Source: Xylanibacter oryzae DSM 17970 (GTDB lineage Bacteria > Bacteroidota > Bacteroidia > Bacteroidales > Bacteroidaceae). Taken from it: 64,000 bases of DNA. The translations under genes and the position numbers were made by a program. The notes below the pieces were generated by a model. That model saw only the letters and a list, made by a program, of their open reading frames with translations, ran no database searches and was not told where the DNA came from. The stretch is taken from contig NZ_KK073873.1 of assembly GCF_000585355.1 (NCBI RefSeq), positions 2,337,703 through 2,401,702 of the forward strand, read 5' to 3'. This document shows, in pieces, positions 9,005 to 18,721 of the stretch (position 1 is the first letter of the stretch; every line of letters starts with the position of its first letter).

Positions 9005-10486
9005 TTATTTTACATCCTTCACTTTAATTTTAGTTCTCTTATTAGACATTATTTCATTGCTAGCACTCCTTGCATCAAAATCTACGGGTGTCTTAGTAAA
9101 GTCAGGTATATTATATGAATACACAGATTCATCATAATACTCCCATGGATTCTCCTGCGGCAGTAAAAATGGCTTTGTAACGTTACCATTATCATCTATG
9201 CTTGCTAGATAAAGTCGTGTATACAGTCCATCCCCCCTACGACTACTAAAGACAAACCAATGAGAGTTCACATTCCAATTATGGAAGCTTTCCGTATTAT
9301 TACTATTAACCTCTCTTATTGGCCCTATTTTCCCAGTCTTAAGATTAAGAATCCAAAGATCAGCTTCTCTATGCCAAATAGGGAAACAGCCATAATCAGA
9401 CATAGTAAACATTATGTACTTACCATCATAAGAAGGACGAGGGAAAGCAATACTTTTACCCATCGCAGCAGCATTAACAATAGTATCAACCCTATTTCCG
9501 AATGTTCCTTTTTCAGGATCGAAAGTTATTTTGCATAGATTATACTTTATTTTCTTGTAATTATCAGGTATAATTTGAGCTTGTGATGAACAAAAATAAA
9601 GAGTATGACCATCTGGAGAAAATGCCGGATAAGTTTCGAAATGGTCTTTTGTCGCCAACAATGGAGATATCAAGACCTCATTTGTAGCCACTTTATATAC
9701 CATAAGATCTGAAGCCTGATCGAAGACCTCTATGCGCTCATTCTTAACGCAATGGAAAGACTGATGAGTCTTATTGGTTGAATATGCGCAATATTTGCCG
9801 GATGGATGCCAATAAGGATATACACAGGAGCCCAATCCGCGTACCGTATCTATCTTTGTATTCAGCCATGTGCGCTTACCGTTCACCTGCACAAGAGTAG
9901 CACCATTAGCTCCACGTACATGAACTGTGAATTCCTTCGGGTCTGTGCGATTGGATGTGTGACAGTTGAGACAAGCGCCAGGTACTGCTGTATTCTCCAA
10001 TATTGCAGATTCATCATAGTTGGACAAATTACGCTGATATATGCCCATCTTGCTATACACCTCATACCCAGGAGCTATCTTACGGTATGTCAGTCCGTAC
10101 TCATTAATAGTATAAGGACTTATTGACATTGTAAAATCTTTATACTGAATCCACTTACCGTTTTTTTCCACACAAACAGTAAAAGTGAGCTTGCCGCCTT
10201 TATTCTGTTCTGTCAACTGGTGCCATTCATCTATATCGAATTTGGCAAAATCTCCGTTAGAATGGATTTCTCCCACTTTAGAACCATTCACTGCTACATC
10301 CATACATTCGATATGGCCATCCGCATAATTAAAATTCAAAGGTGCTATATCCACAGGTATAGTAACTCCTGCATAGTCAGGATATATCTTTGGCAACGAA
10401 CCAACTTTTTTTGCATTCTCAGGTACTGATGTACAAGAAACTATCAATACCACATATGAGATAAACGCAATATATATTTTATTCAT
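9005..10486 (-). CDS. Beta-propeller (PD40/TolB-like) lipoprotein with a CxNCH motif, copy 2
   Basis: A 493-residue exported lipoprotein (lipobox LIVSC, Cys18). I start at 10486 (MNKIYIAF) because that gives the signal peptide; an in-frame Met 12 codons upstream lies inside the preceding gene. It is paralogous to the protein at 5678-7132, with the same YPDY-x-VTIPVDIAPLNF opening, a CLNCH haem-type motif (C172, C175, H176), and propeller blades such as FSPDGHTLYF. The second conserved block DYGCFPIWHREADLWILN is almost shared word for word. It follows the DUF6057 gene by two bases. Confidence 0.78.
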   Translation of the reverse strand: MNKIYIAFISYVVLIVSCTSVPENAKKVGSLPKIYPDYAGVTIPVDIAPLNFNYADGHIECMDVAVNGSKVGEIHSNGDFAKFDIDEWHQLTEQNKGGKLTFTVCVEKNGKWIQYKDFTMSISPYTINEYGLTYRKIAPGYEVYSKMGIYQRNLSNYDESAILENTAVPGACLNCHTSNRTDPKEFTVHVRGANGATLVQVNGKRTWLNTKIDTVRGLGSCVYPYWHPSGKYCAYSTNKTHQSFHCVKNERIEVFDQASDLMVYKVATNEVLISPLLATKDHFETYPAFSPDGHTLYFCSSQAQIIPDNYKKIKYNLCKITFDPEKGTFGNRVDTIVNAAAMGKSIAFPRPSYDGKYIMFTMSDYGCFPIWHREADLWILNLKTGKIGPIREVNSNNTESFHNWNVNSHWFVFSSRRGDGLYTRLYLASIDDNGNVTKPFLLPQENPWEYYDESVYSYNIPDFTKTPVDFDARSASNEIMSNKRTKIKVKDVK

Positions 10487-10488
10487 AA

Positions 10489-12255
10489 TCACTTTTTCTT
10501 TTTCAGTAAATAATAACTCCAATAAGTCTGACCAAAATGTCCTTGGATCAAAGAAGGATCATTCGGATTACTAATATATGCACGCGCAAAATCAGTAACA
10601 TCATTGGCAACTTCATTTGAAATTCCCCAAGGTATTCCATTAAAATCCTTATGACTTTGTGTCCATATATATACCAATGCCTCCTGATAACTGCGTGGAA
10701 TATGGTCGAAATCTGTATATTTACCTAAAGGATAAAACTGAAGGAATTTCTGAAGATCGCGGTTCAATAGTTCACAACCCATCAAATACTCGAAAGCCAT
10801 TTTATTCTTAAGATTCCGCGCAAAAAGTAATCCTAGCATCTGGTCCATTTCAGTATCACTATACAAAAAGTCTTTTGTATATCTATATCTACGCAACTTA
10901 CCATATACTGGATCTGAGTTGATTTTCTTTTCATTATATAGATAAGTCATCATATTATTTGCCCAACCTTTGTAGAAAAGAGACTTCTGTAATATACGCA
11001 GATATTTTGCAGCCACAGCATACTGGCCATTGATCAGATTGGTTTCAGCTAATCGTTTTGTACATCTTCCACTCTTGCGGAAATTCGGTATAGCCTCTTG
11101 TGCCTCAAACATAAACCGTTGAGCAGTGTTTATCATACCCAAACGATAGAAAGCCTCACTTGTACAAAGAGGAGAAGTAAAGTCTCTCTGAAATGAAGGC
11201 AGTAAACCCTCTGCGCCATTCTGATAGAAATCAAACATTCTATCCCCTATTACGTCTTTTTCAGCAAGTGCAAGGTTCACGCTTGCCACCCCCATAGGGG
11301 TACTTGGCTGATGCCTCTCAGCCTTACTTATTATCTTGTCCCACTGTTCATAACGAACAAGATAGTCATAATCAATAAGTTCATACTTTAATGGATTGAA
11401 TCCTATTCGTAAACCGAAGAAGCCCAATAATACTGTTACAGTAATGCACACGGTTACCCTCAATGTTTTGTGTCTTTCTGAATGTGGCAATAAGCTCACA
11501 AGTAAAGGAAAAATAATCAAAACAATCATTGTCACAATCTGCATATCAGGAATTGTCACCGGAAATCTATAATAATTGATACCACCAAAAATACGGAACA
11601 TAGGATACTGTATTAAAGTGGATACGAATAACATCCAAGCCAACGTATAAACCACTGTACAAAATGAATATCCAACGGCACTAATTTTTAATCTTTCACT
11701 TTTTATAATATTAATAATTGCAAAAACGACAAAGATTAAGACAGTAGAGCCAAACAGCCAATAAAAAGATGGAATAATTAATAGCAAATAAATCAAACCA
11801 TATATTTTATGATCCTCTAACTTTATATATCCCCAACAAATAATAAGGGATACTAAACATGCTAATGCAAATGAAAGCAATACATTCTCATCGCCCATAT
11901 ATACCCAAAGGAATAAAGCAGGGATAAAACTCGCAACATAATATTCATCAACAGCACCTTCATGTTTTGCTATTACCCATGACATCCGTTGTATAAAGAC
12001 CAATATGATGGCAAGGATACAAGCACCAATACACGTTATATAATAGAATTGTGTAAGGAATTCTGCAATATAATCTGCCAATCCTCCAGGCACGATAATA
12101 CGTTCCATAAAATAGTTACCATCAAATAAGAATAATTGAAATTGTTCTTGATATGAAAGGTAACAAGGATATAAAACGTCCCAAAATATAAATACAGCCA
12201 CTCCAAAAAAGACTGACAATATAAATTCCCAATATTTGCTAATAAATGTTTTCAT
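10489..12255 (-). CDS. DUF6057-type multi-pass membrane protein, copy 2
   Basis: A 588-residue paralogue of the protein at 4203-5672, about 100 residues longer. An N-terminal region (to about residue 285) holds many hydrophobic segments (for example FILSVFFGVAVFIFW). A soluble helical-repeat C-terminus follows, with KRLAETNLINGQYAVAAKYLR matching copy 1. The gene has its own perfect promoter at 12285-12315 and is followed directly by the propeller lipoprotein. The envelope role is inferred from topology and pairing only. Confidence 0.72.
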   Translation of the reverse strand: MKTFISKYWEFILSVFFGVAVFIFWDVLYPCYLSYQEQFQLFLFDGNYFMERIIVPGGLADYIAEFLTQFYYITCIGACILAIILVFIQRMSWVIAKHEGAVDEYYVASFIPALFLWVYMGDENVLLSFALACLVSLIICWGYIKLEDHKIYGLIYLLLIIPSFYWLFGSTVLIFVVFAIINIIKSERLKISAVGYSFCTVVYTLAWMLFVSTLIQYPMFRIFGGINYYRFPVTIPDMQIVTMIVLIIFPLLVSLLPHSERHKTLRVTVCITVTVLLGFFGLRIGFNPLKYELIDYDYLVRYEQWDKIISKAERHQPSTPMGVASVNLALAEKDVIGDRMFDFYQNGAEGLLPSFQRDFTSPLCTSEAFYRLGMINTAQRFMFEAQEAIPNFRKSGRCTKRLAETNLINGQYAVAAKYLRILQKSLFYKGWANNMMTYLYNEKKINSDPVYGKLRRYRYTKDFLYSDTEMDQMLGLLFARNLKNKMAFEYLMGCELLNRDLQKFLQFYPLGKYTDFDHIPRSYQEALVYIWTQSHKDFNGIPWGISNEVANDVTDFARAYISNPNDPSLIQGHFGQTYWSYYLLKKKK

Positions 12256-12271
12256 TAAGTATTGTTATTAA

Positions 12272-12307
12272 ATCGCCTCGTCTGCAAAGATAAGCAAACG
12301 AGGCGAT
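12272..12307 (-). terminator. Hairpin between the SusCD operon and DUF6057 copy 2
   Basis: Ten-base perfect arms atcgcctcgt (12272-12281) and acgaggcgat (12298-12307) flank a 16-base loop. It lies 22 bases after the stop of the SusE-position gene, so it could end that operon. No clear T run follows on the minus strand. It coincides with the promoter of the next gene, so an operator role is possible too. Confidence 0.5.
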
Positions 12308-12315
12308 ATATCAAA
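12285..12315 (-). promoter_or_regulatory. Bacteroidetes promoter overlapping the hairpin
   Basis: On the minus strand TTTG (12315-12312), 19 bases, then TATCTTTG (12292-12285) match the consensus exactly. The start codon (12255) is 29 bases downstream. The -7 box lies in the loop of the 12272-12307 hairpin, and one arm lies in the spacer. Confidence 0.75.
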
Positions 12316-12328
12316 AGTAATCTAAAGA

Positions 12329-13156
12329 TTATTGCTTCTTAAAATTCCAGAACCATGCAGTTCCCCAATCGCCAGCTCCTGGTTCAGGAGCACAAAGACG
12401 TAAAGAATTACCATCTGCCTTTAATATCTGATAAACATATTGGCGTGCATTCCCTTTATTATGCTGTACACCTAATAATGGAATTGTGCCAGAGAAAGTC
12501 AAGGTTCCTATATCCCAACCAGCCTTTACTACATTTTCAGTTGCAACTACAGAACCGTTTTCTCCACGACTGGTAGTTACGCCAGCCAAACTCAGCGTAA
12601 ACCATCCATTAGAGCCATCCTGAGGAAGATTTATACCTGTCGCCTGTTCATCTATTCCAGATGCTTTAACGACCCACCAACCAGGACCTGTATTTTCAAG
12701 GTATCCACCATTTCCCCAAACGCCATCAGAGGCTGTAGTGTCCCAAGACCATTTAGTTGTACCCAAATCATCTCCAAATAATTTATAATAAATACTTGGA
12801 AGATCTGTATAATTTGTAACTGTTATTGATTTTGATGACGATTTAACAACTGTACCATCAGGATTAATTGCCTCAACATAAAAACTTGGGGCAGTATTAG
12901 GTGGAACAACTTGTACGACAGGTGCTGTACCTTCGTTTAGGAGCTTTTGGGTATTTGAATCAAATACTTTTATATAACGAGCAGGACTCGTTACAAAAGT
13001 TATATTATTATTTCCCGCACTCTTTGGTTTCAATTGCAATTCACTTGTAAGTTCATCTGCAGTAACATTGGAACCGGGTCCATTATTGTCACTTATTGGA
13101 TCACATGCTACAAAAAGCAATGCCAATAATGGAGTCGCAAATATTATTTTTTTCAT
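12329..13156 (-). CDS. Outer-membrane lipoprotein in the SusE position
   Basis: A 275-residue lipoprotein. I place the start at 13156 (MKKIIFATP), which gives a signal peptide ending LLFVAC with Cys19; a longer frame upstream would run into the SusD gene. Residues about 35-110 look like an Ig-like/PKD-type domain (YIKVFDSNTQKLLNEG, YVEAINPDGTVV). The C-terminal half is rich in Trp and Gly and ends WGTAWFWNFKK, which could suit ligand binding. It is third in a susC-susD operon, the usual place of accessory surface glycan-binding lipoproteins, but the ligand is unknown. Confidence 0.65.
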   Translation of the reverse strand: MKKIIFATPLLALLFVACDPISDNNGPGSNVTADELTSELQLKPKSAGNNNITFVTSPARYIKVFDSNTQKLLNEGTAPVVQVVPPNTAPSFYVEAINPDGTVVKSSSKSITVTNYTDLPSIYYKLFGDDLGTTKWSWDTTASDGVWGNGGYLENTGPGWWVVKASGIDEQATGINLPQDGSNGWFTLSLAGVTTSRGENGSVVATENVVKAGWDIGTLTFSGTIPLLGVQHNKGNARQYVYQILKADGNSLRLCAPEPGAGDWGTAWFWNFKKQ

Positions 13157-13193
13157 ACTTAATAGTCTTTTAATATTAAACCTTTTGGACAAT

Positions 13194-14990
13194 TTATTTC
13201 CAACCATTATATTCACTGCTAGCATCTGAAAAACCTGCATTCTGAGAAAGCGTTCCGTTGCTTAATGAAATTTGATTCTCTGGAATTTTTTGGAATCCGG
13301 CTGTAGCATTATACCTAGCAGCATATCCACCATTATGAGGAGTATTTTTATCATCTGCTCCACCAAAATAAATCGGTTGGTTGGTTTGCTTTTCTAGAGC
13401 TGCTGCTGCTATATGCCATCTACGAATATCATTCCAACGAGTTCCTTCAAAAGCAAGTTCCCACCTACGCTCATTTTGCAAAGCTGATAACGAATAGGAT
13501 GAAATAGGATCTAATCCTGCTCGTGCTCTAACTTTATTAATACCGCTAACATTTTCTTCCAACTCAGATTGCATTAGCAAAGCATCAGCGAACCTAAGAA
13601 GTACAAGATCATGTATATTGCCTGTCTGCATAGGATTATTATTAATCCAGTTATCTACGCCATACATTGAAAGTTCAAATACAGGAAGATATGGATTCTT
13701 GTCAAGATCATAGCCCTTCAAGCCACCAGGATTCTTGCAAGAAATTGGACTTTGCTTTTTCTCAAAATAATCTGTTTCTTGAACAAAATCAGCCCAACTA
13801 GCTGCACCTTTTTTATATGCTGGCATATCGCTCGTTTTCTCTATTGATGCTTTAAGACGTATATCCTTTCCATTAGGATCTGCTGAATGCCAGTCATTAA
13901 CCAAGTTTGGTGCTACCGGTCCGGCTCCCCATCCTTGGCCAAAAGGGAAAGTATTTGCATAATCCTGACCACCACGAACTCCAAAATGTAACGCATAACC
14001 ATTTCCGTACCCAATAGTTGTACTCCAAGAGGCTAGTTTATTAAACTTTATAGCGAACATAGACTCTGGATTAACCGCATTATCATTTTCGACCCATTTT
14101 AAGCCTTGACCCTTTGTATAAGGATAATCTTCGACAGTACATTTATTTGTATACGCCCATAGATTTCGATAATCAGGAACTAGGCTATAACCTGAACTAT
14201 TAACACAATCATCTATGCATTTTATAACATCTTCTTTTTTAAGAGTTGTCCCATTAGGTAAAGTAACAGAAGTCAGTGGAGTATAAGTTGTGCTCGTCAA
14301 ACCCGAAAGTTCTTCTCCATTGCAATAGAATCCTGTATAGAACAACCATGCGCGACATAACATAGCTTCTGCACAATATTTATCAACATGGCCATCGCTA
14401 TGTCTTACAGCTGGCATTGTTGTAGAAGCATCATACAGATCTTGTAAAATCTGTCCCCAAATAACCGCTGCTGTTGGAGGAGTTGGATCACTTGGAGCTA
14501 CAGGAGTTGTTACCAAAGGAACGCGTCCATACATAGATGCCAATTCATAATAATAAAAAGCTCTCATAAATTTAGCCTCTCCTAAAGTTTGAGCCTTAAT
14601 TGTAGGGTCCATATTGACATTACCAAGAGCTTCAATTAAAGTATTAGCACGGTTGATTCCTTGATAACGTGCTTTCCAGAAATCTTGAGTCATATTTGCC
14701 TGGTAATTGCACATAAGGTCCATTGCCTGCATCAACTTATCATTTGCACCGCCTCCACCTAAGTTATCATCACTTGCTAACATAGATAAATAATAAAATG
14801 ATTCTTGAGGAGAAGCACTTACTGCATTCAAATTTTCATATATTGCGGCAAGCGCTTGATTTGCATCATTAGAATTCACAGGGAAATTCGTGGTATCCTT
14901 CTCCGTCAAACTTAGAGAATCCAAATCACACGAAACGAATCCGGTTATTACAGCTAAAGCTGCACCTATTAAATATATTCTCTTTTTCAT
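13194..14990 (-). CDS. RagB/SusD-family outer-membrane lipoprotein
   Basis: A 598-residue nutrient-binding lipoprotein (signal peptide, lipobox FVSC, Cys21). Helical TPR-like segments near residues 95-230 (MRAFYYYELASMYGRVPLV) and the C-terminal WELAFEGTRWNDIRRW motif are classic SusD marks. It should cap the SusC barrel encoded 12 bases upstream and capture ligand at the surface. No glycoside hydrolase, lyase or sulfatase lies in the window, so the substrate cannot be read from context. Confidence 0.95.
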   Translation of the reverse strand: MKKRIYLIGAALAVITGFVSCDLDSLSLTEKDTTNFPVNSNDANQALAAIYENLNAVSASPQESFYYLSMLASDDNLGGGGANDKLMQAMDLMCNYQANMTQDFWKARYQGINRANTLIEALGNVNMDPTIKAQTLGEAKFMRAFYYYELASMYGRVPLVTTPVAPSDPTPPTAAVIWGQILQDLYDASTTMPAVRHSDGHVDKYCAEAMLCRAWLFYTGFYCNGEELSGLTSTTYTPLTSVTLPNGTTLKKEDVIKCIDDCVNSSGYSLVPDYRNLWAYTNKCTVEDYPYTKGQGLKWVENDNAVNPESMFAIKFNKLASWSTTIGYGNGYALHFGVRGGQDYANTFPFGQGWGAGPVAPNLVNDWHSADPNGKDIRLKASIEKTSDMPAYKKGAASWADFVQETDYFEKKQSPISCKNPGGLKGYDLDKNPYLPVFELSMYGVDNWINNNPMQTGNIHDLVLLRFADALLMQSELEENVSGINKVRARAGLDPISSYSLSALQNERRWELAFEGTRWNDIRRWHIAAAALEKQTNQPIYFGGADDKNTPHNGGYAARYNATAGFQKIPENQISLSNGTLSQNAGFSDASSEYNGWK

Positions 14991-15002
14991 TGTGTTCTTT
15001 TT

Positions 15003-18000
15003 TTAGAATTTAACATTAACACCGAACATATAAGTACGAGGTTGTGGATAGTTACCAACATCTACACCAGTAACCCATGGTTCATTGCTGTTAAGAGCCA
15101 TTCCGTTCTCAGGATCCATACCTTTATAACCTGTAATAGTAAATAGATTTTGTGCAGCAAAATATATACGCAATTGCTCAAATGGACATTCTTTCCATAT
15201 CTTTTTAAAATCATATCCTACTGTTAAATTCTGAAGACGGAAATAGCTTGCATTCTCTATATAAATATCAGATATATTCTGCCAGTTTGCGCCTCTATTA
15301 CCAGGAGCGAGCAATGGATACTTATCAGATGTACCTTCTCCATGCCAATAGTCATAAACTTCTGTAGTATAGTTTTCATACTGACCATCAGTAAACTTAC
15401 GCCATGAACGAGCTACTTTTTGTCCAAAAGCTCCATATGTTGTAACTGAAATATCAAAACCTTTATATGCTGCATTAAGAGAGAATCCCATTGTAACCTT
15501 TGGATGAGGATTACCTATATCTGTTTTATCTTTTGAATCAATAACACCATCACCATTAGTATCTACGAATTTAAGATCACCAGGCTTAATTGATTGTCCC
15601 TGTAAGGAATTTGATGCTTTCCCTCCACAATTTTTATCTAGATAAGCCTGTACATCAGCAAGGTTCTGCATAACTCCTTCTGTCTTATAACCATAGAAAC
15701 ATCCAATTGGATGTCCTTCCCACATACGTGAAAGAAATCCTACACCTTGGGCGAGTAAATCATTTCCTCCTTCTATATAATCAGAACCTGCATCTACTTG
15801 AGTAACCTTATTCTTATTATAGGCCATATTCCAATTAACTCCATAAGTGAAGTCTTTACCTATTTTATCATTCCAATTAAGCGCAAGTTCTATACCCGTA
15901 TTTTTTACTGTTCCGGCATTTCTATACGCTGAACCAAAGCCTGTTATTGCATTTGCTTGAGCTGAGATCAACAAATCTTTTGTCTTTTTATTATACCAAT
16001 CAAATGTCAAGCCAAGCCTACCATCAAGAAATCTGGAATCAAAACCAAAGTCAAGTTGTTCTGAAGTCTCCCATTTAAGATCAGGATTAGGCAAACGATT
16101 GGGATAGCCTCCAGTTGTACCAGCATCTTTCTGATTATTGAAAGAATATAAACCAAAATCGCCAAAGTCATAACCAGCTCTCCACTGTGAATTAGGAATA
16201 TTATCATTACCATTTTGTCCCCAACCAGCACGAATTTTCAAAAAAGACAACCAGTTTGAAGTACCTTTCAAGAATTTTTCATTTGAGACAACCCATCCTG
16301 CTGAAACAGATGGGAAATAGCCCCATTGGTGACCACTCGCAAATTTAGATGAACCATCTGCACGTATTATTGCAGTAAGCATGTATGTCTCGTTATAATC
16401 GTAATTTAAACGTCCAAAGTAAGACATTTTGCTTCCAAAATCGGCAGGATAACCATCAACCAAAGCTGATGCTGTTCTTTGTGTATTATGCAAATATGCA
16501 TGTTCAAAATCACTAAATGTACTATTATATCCTGTAGCGTTTACAGATTCACCATAATCTGGCCTTGACTTTGAGTACTCTGTACCAGCTAATAAATCAA
16601 AGTGATGACTGGAAACTGCAAATTTATAATTTATTGTATTTGTAAGATTCCAGCTCCATCCCAAAGATACATTATCTATTGTTTTATCTGTTGCATTACT
16701 ATCTCCTTGATCATTCAATTTATAAACAGGTAAATAACAACGATAAGAACTTGAATATTGTTTATAACCAATCTGTCCTCTATAAACAAGATTCTTAATT
16801 GGTTGTATTTCCATATAACCGATAGCACTTAAATTAAAGTTTTTGCTTTTGTTATTCCCTGCCTGGTTATAAATCATATTTGCTATAGGATTACTAGAAT
16901 ATGAGTTAAATCCAAACCAACCAGAAGACGACAGATCATTATATCCAAAATAGTCTCCATTACTATTATATTCTGGAATACAAGGATTTGCACGGAGCAT
17001 ATTAGAAAGATTATTAGAATACTGGTTTCCTATTTGGATTCCCTGATTTTGCTTATGCTGGTAATAAATATTCTCGCCAAACTTAATTATATCAAGATTT
17101 CCTACACGATAAATAACATGATCTGAATTCAATCTGAATGTTAAACGACGGAAATCGGATTTAACAGGACCTCCAAAGACACCATCTTGATATTGATAAC
17201 CAATACCTGTAGAAAACTTTGAAAATTCATTACCTCCTGTTATATTTATTGCATGGTCTGTAACTATGGCATTTTTATTTCGGATTGCGTCAACCCAATC
17301 TGTACCAGAATTTGTTCCATTTTTATATGCCGACAATAAATCAGCACTCATAAACTTAGACCAATCATAAACACTACCACCGGCATTGAAAGACACTTGA
17401 TCTTGAATGTCCATATATTGCTTTGCTGTAAGCATTTGCGGCTTTTTATAGACATTCTGCCAACCTATATTTGCATCATATGAGACCTGCGTTTTTCCAA
17501 CTTTTCCTTGCTTAGTTGTAATAAGGATCACACCATTAGCGGCAGCTGAACCGTATATTGCACAAGAAGCTGCATCCTTCAACACATCAATACGTTCAAT
17601 ATCCGCAGGATTTAGCGAATTGATATCACCTCCAGAAACTCCATCAATTACATAAATAGGAGCTGTTGCACCATTAGTACCTGCACCACGAATACTAATT
17701 TTATATCCATCACCAGGCTGTCCTGATATTGCTTGAATATTAACGCCAGGAGATTGACTTTGCAAAGCTCCAAGTACCTGAGTCGTGTTTAGTTTCTGTA
17801 TATCCTCACCTTTTACTTCAACAGTAGCACCAGTAACAAGCTTTTTTTTCTGGACACCATAACCAACAACAACAACTTCATCAAGAGACTTACTATCCTC
17901 TTTCATCAGAATTTTTATTGTAGAATTATTGCCTACAACTACCTGCTGCGTTTTGTAACCAACATAAGATACAACGAGAGTTGCACCAGGTTTTACATTA

Positions 18001-18236
18001 AGAGAGAAATTTCCATCAAGATCTGTAACCGTACCGTTACTTGTTCCTTTTTCCATAATACTGGCACCGATAACAGGTCCGGATGCGTCAACAACCGCAC
18101 CTTGTACCTTTTTGGACTGCTGAACTGCTGCTTCAGAGACATTAGATGAAACAGCGAACGTCTGTGAAGGGTAAGTCAAACCCAGAGCAGAACAAGCACC
18201 CATCATTAGCACTGTTTTTCTTAAATTTAAGTTCAT
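15003..18236 (-). CDS. SusC/RagA-family TonB-dependent transporter
   Basis: A 1077-residue outer-membrane transporter. In order: signal peptide, a CarboxypepD_reg-like domain (about 43-120, VQGAVVDASGPVIGASI...), the TonB-box-like DEVVVVGYG at about 118-127, a plug domain (ASCAIYGSAAANGVILITTK), and a large barrel ending in GVNVKF with a terminal Phe. It imports a ligand captured by the neighbouring SusD lipoprotein using TonB energy. There is a TAnnTTTG-like -7 box (minus strand, 18450-18443), implying a leader of nearly 200 bases. No sigma/anti-sigma or hybrid two-component regulator is adjacent. Confidence 0.95.
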   Translation of the reverse strand: MNLNLRKTVLMMGACSALGLTYPSQTFAVSSNVSEAAVQQSKKVQGAVVDASGPVIGASIMEKGTSNGTVTDLDGNFSLNVKPGATLVVSYVGYKTQQVVVGNNSTIKILMKEDSKSLDEVVVVGYGVQKKKLVTGATVEVKGEDIQKLNTTQVLGALQSQSPGVNIQAISGQPGDGYKISIRGAGTNGATAPIYVIDGVSGGDINSLNPADIERIDVLKDAASCAIYGSAAANGVILITTKQGKVGKTQVSYDANIGWQNVYKKPQMLTAKQYMDIQDQVSFNAGGSVYDWSKFMSADLLSAYKNGTNSGTDWVDAIRNKNAIVTDHAINITGGNEFSKFSTGIGYQYQDGVFGGPVKSDFRRLTFRLNSDHVIYRVGNLDIIKFGENIYYQHKQNQGIQIGNQYSNNLSNMLRANPCIPEYNSNGDYFGYNDLSSSGWFGFNSYSSNPIANMIYNQAGNNKSKNFNLSAIGYMEIQPIKNLVYRGQIGYKQYSSSYRCYLPVYKLNDQGDSNATDKTIDNVSLGWSWNLTNTINYKFAVSSHHFDLLAGTEYSKSRPDYGESVNATGYNSTFSDFEHAYLHNTQRTASALVDGYPADFGSKMSYFGRLNYDYNETYMLTAIIRADGSSKFASGHQWGYFPSVSAGWVVSNEKFLKGTSNWLSFLKIRAGWGQNGNDNIPNSQWRAGYDFGDFGLYSFNNQKDAGTTGGYPNRLPNPDLKWETSEQLDFGFDSRFLDGRLGLTFDWYNKKTKDLLISAQANAITGFGSAYRNAGTVKNTGIELALNWNDKIGKDFTYGVNWNMAYNKNKVTQVDAGSDYIEGGNDLLAQGVGFLSRMWEGHPIGCFYGYKTEGVMQNLADVQAYLDKNCGGKASNSLQGQSIKPGDLKFVDTNGDGVIDSKDKTDIGNPHPKVTMGFSLNAAYKGFDISVTTYGAFGQKVARSWRKFTDGQYENYTTEVYDYWHGEGTSDKYPLLAPGNRGANWQNISDIYIENASYFRLQNLTVGYDFKKIWKECPFEQLRIYFAAQNLFTITGYKGMDPENGMALNSNEPWVTGVDVGNYPQPRTYMFGVNVKF

Positions 18237-18721
18237 ACTTTAGTATTTTTTTAGGTTAATGTTTAAACATTTTGATTTAAATGATGAGAAGCTGACATAT
18301 AGCCAGCTCTTTTTCGTATTTTAAATTTAAAATACGGAATTAGTCTCAATAAGTCATGCTGTGTTATTTATCATGCTATAATTTTTAATTAGGTCAATTA
18401 TCTATTCTTTTCTTATTATTAGATTTATTTAGATTTCGAATGCAAAGATAAGTCAATTGCACAAATTTATATAATACTTTCTTTGCAAATACACATACTT
18501 TTTTTGCAAAATACTATTTTTTTTTGCAAAAAGCCCTATTTTAGGCTATATAGCGTATTTTTTACACTTTATTTTACATATTTTTAAAGAACACAAAAAC
18601 ACCAATTTAGAAAATTATACATAATTAAGTGTATTTTTGATACCAATCATGAATAAAATGATTATTTTTGCAAACAATAAAGTATCAATTATATTAATAT
18701 AATACAAGGTATATTTAAGAC
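18237..18721. other. Divergent promoter region between susC and an ABC ATPase gene
   Basis: About 485 bp, very A+T-rich, with several TTTTTTGCAAA-like runs at 18480-18535. TATCTTTG on the minus strand (18450-18443) is a likely susC -7 box, and TATTTTTG at 18663-18670 a likely -7 box for the ATPase gene. Neither has a TTTG exactly 19 bases upstream. No coding frame is supported. Confidence 0.5.
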
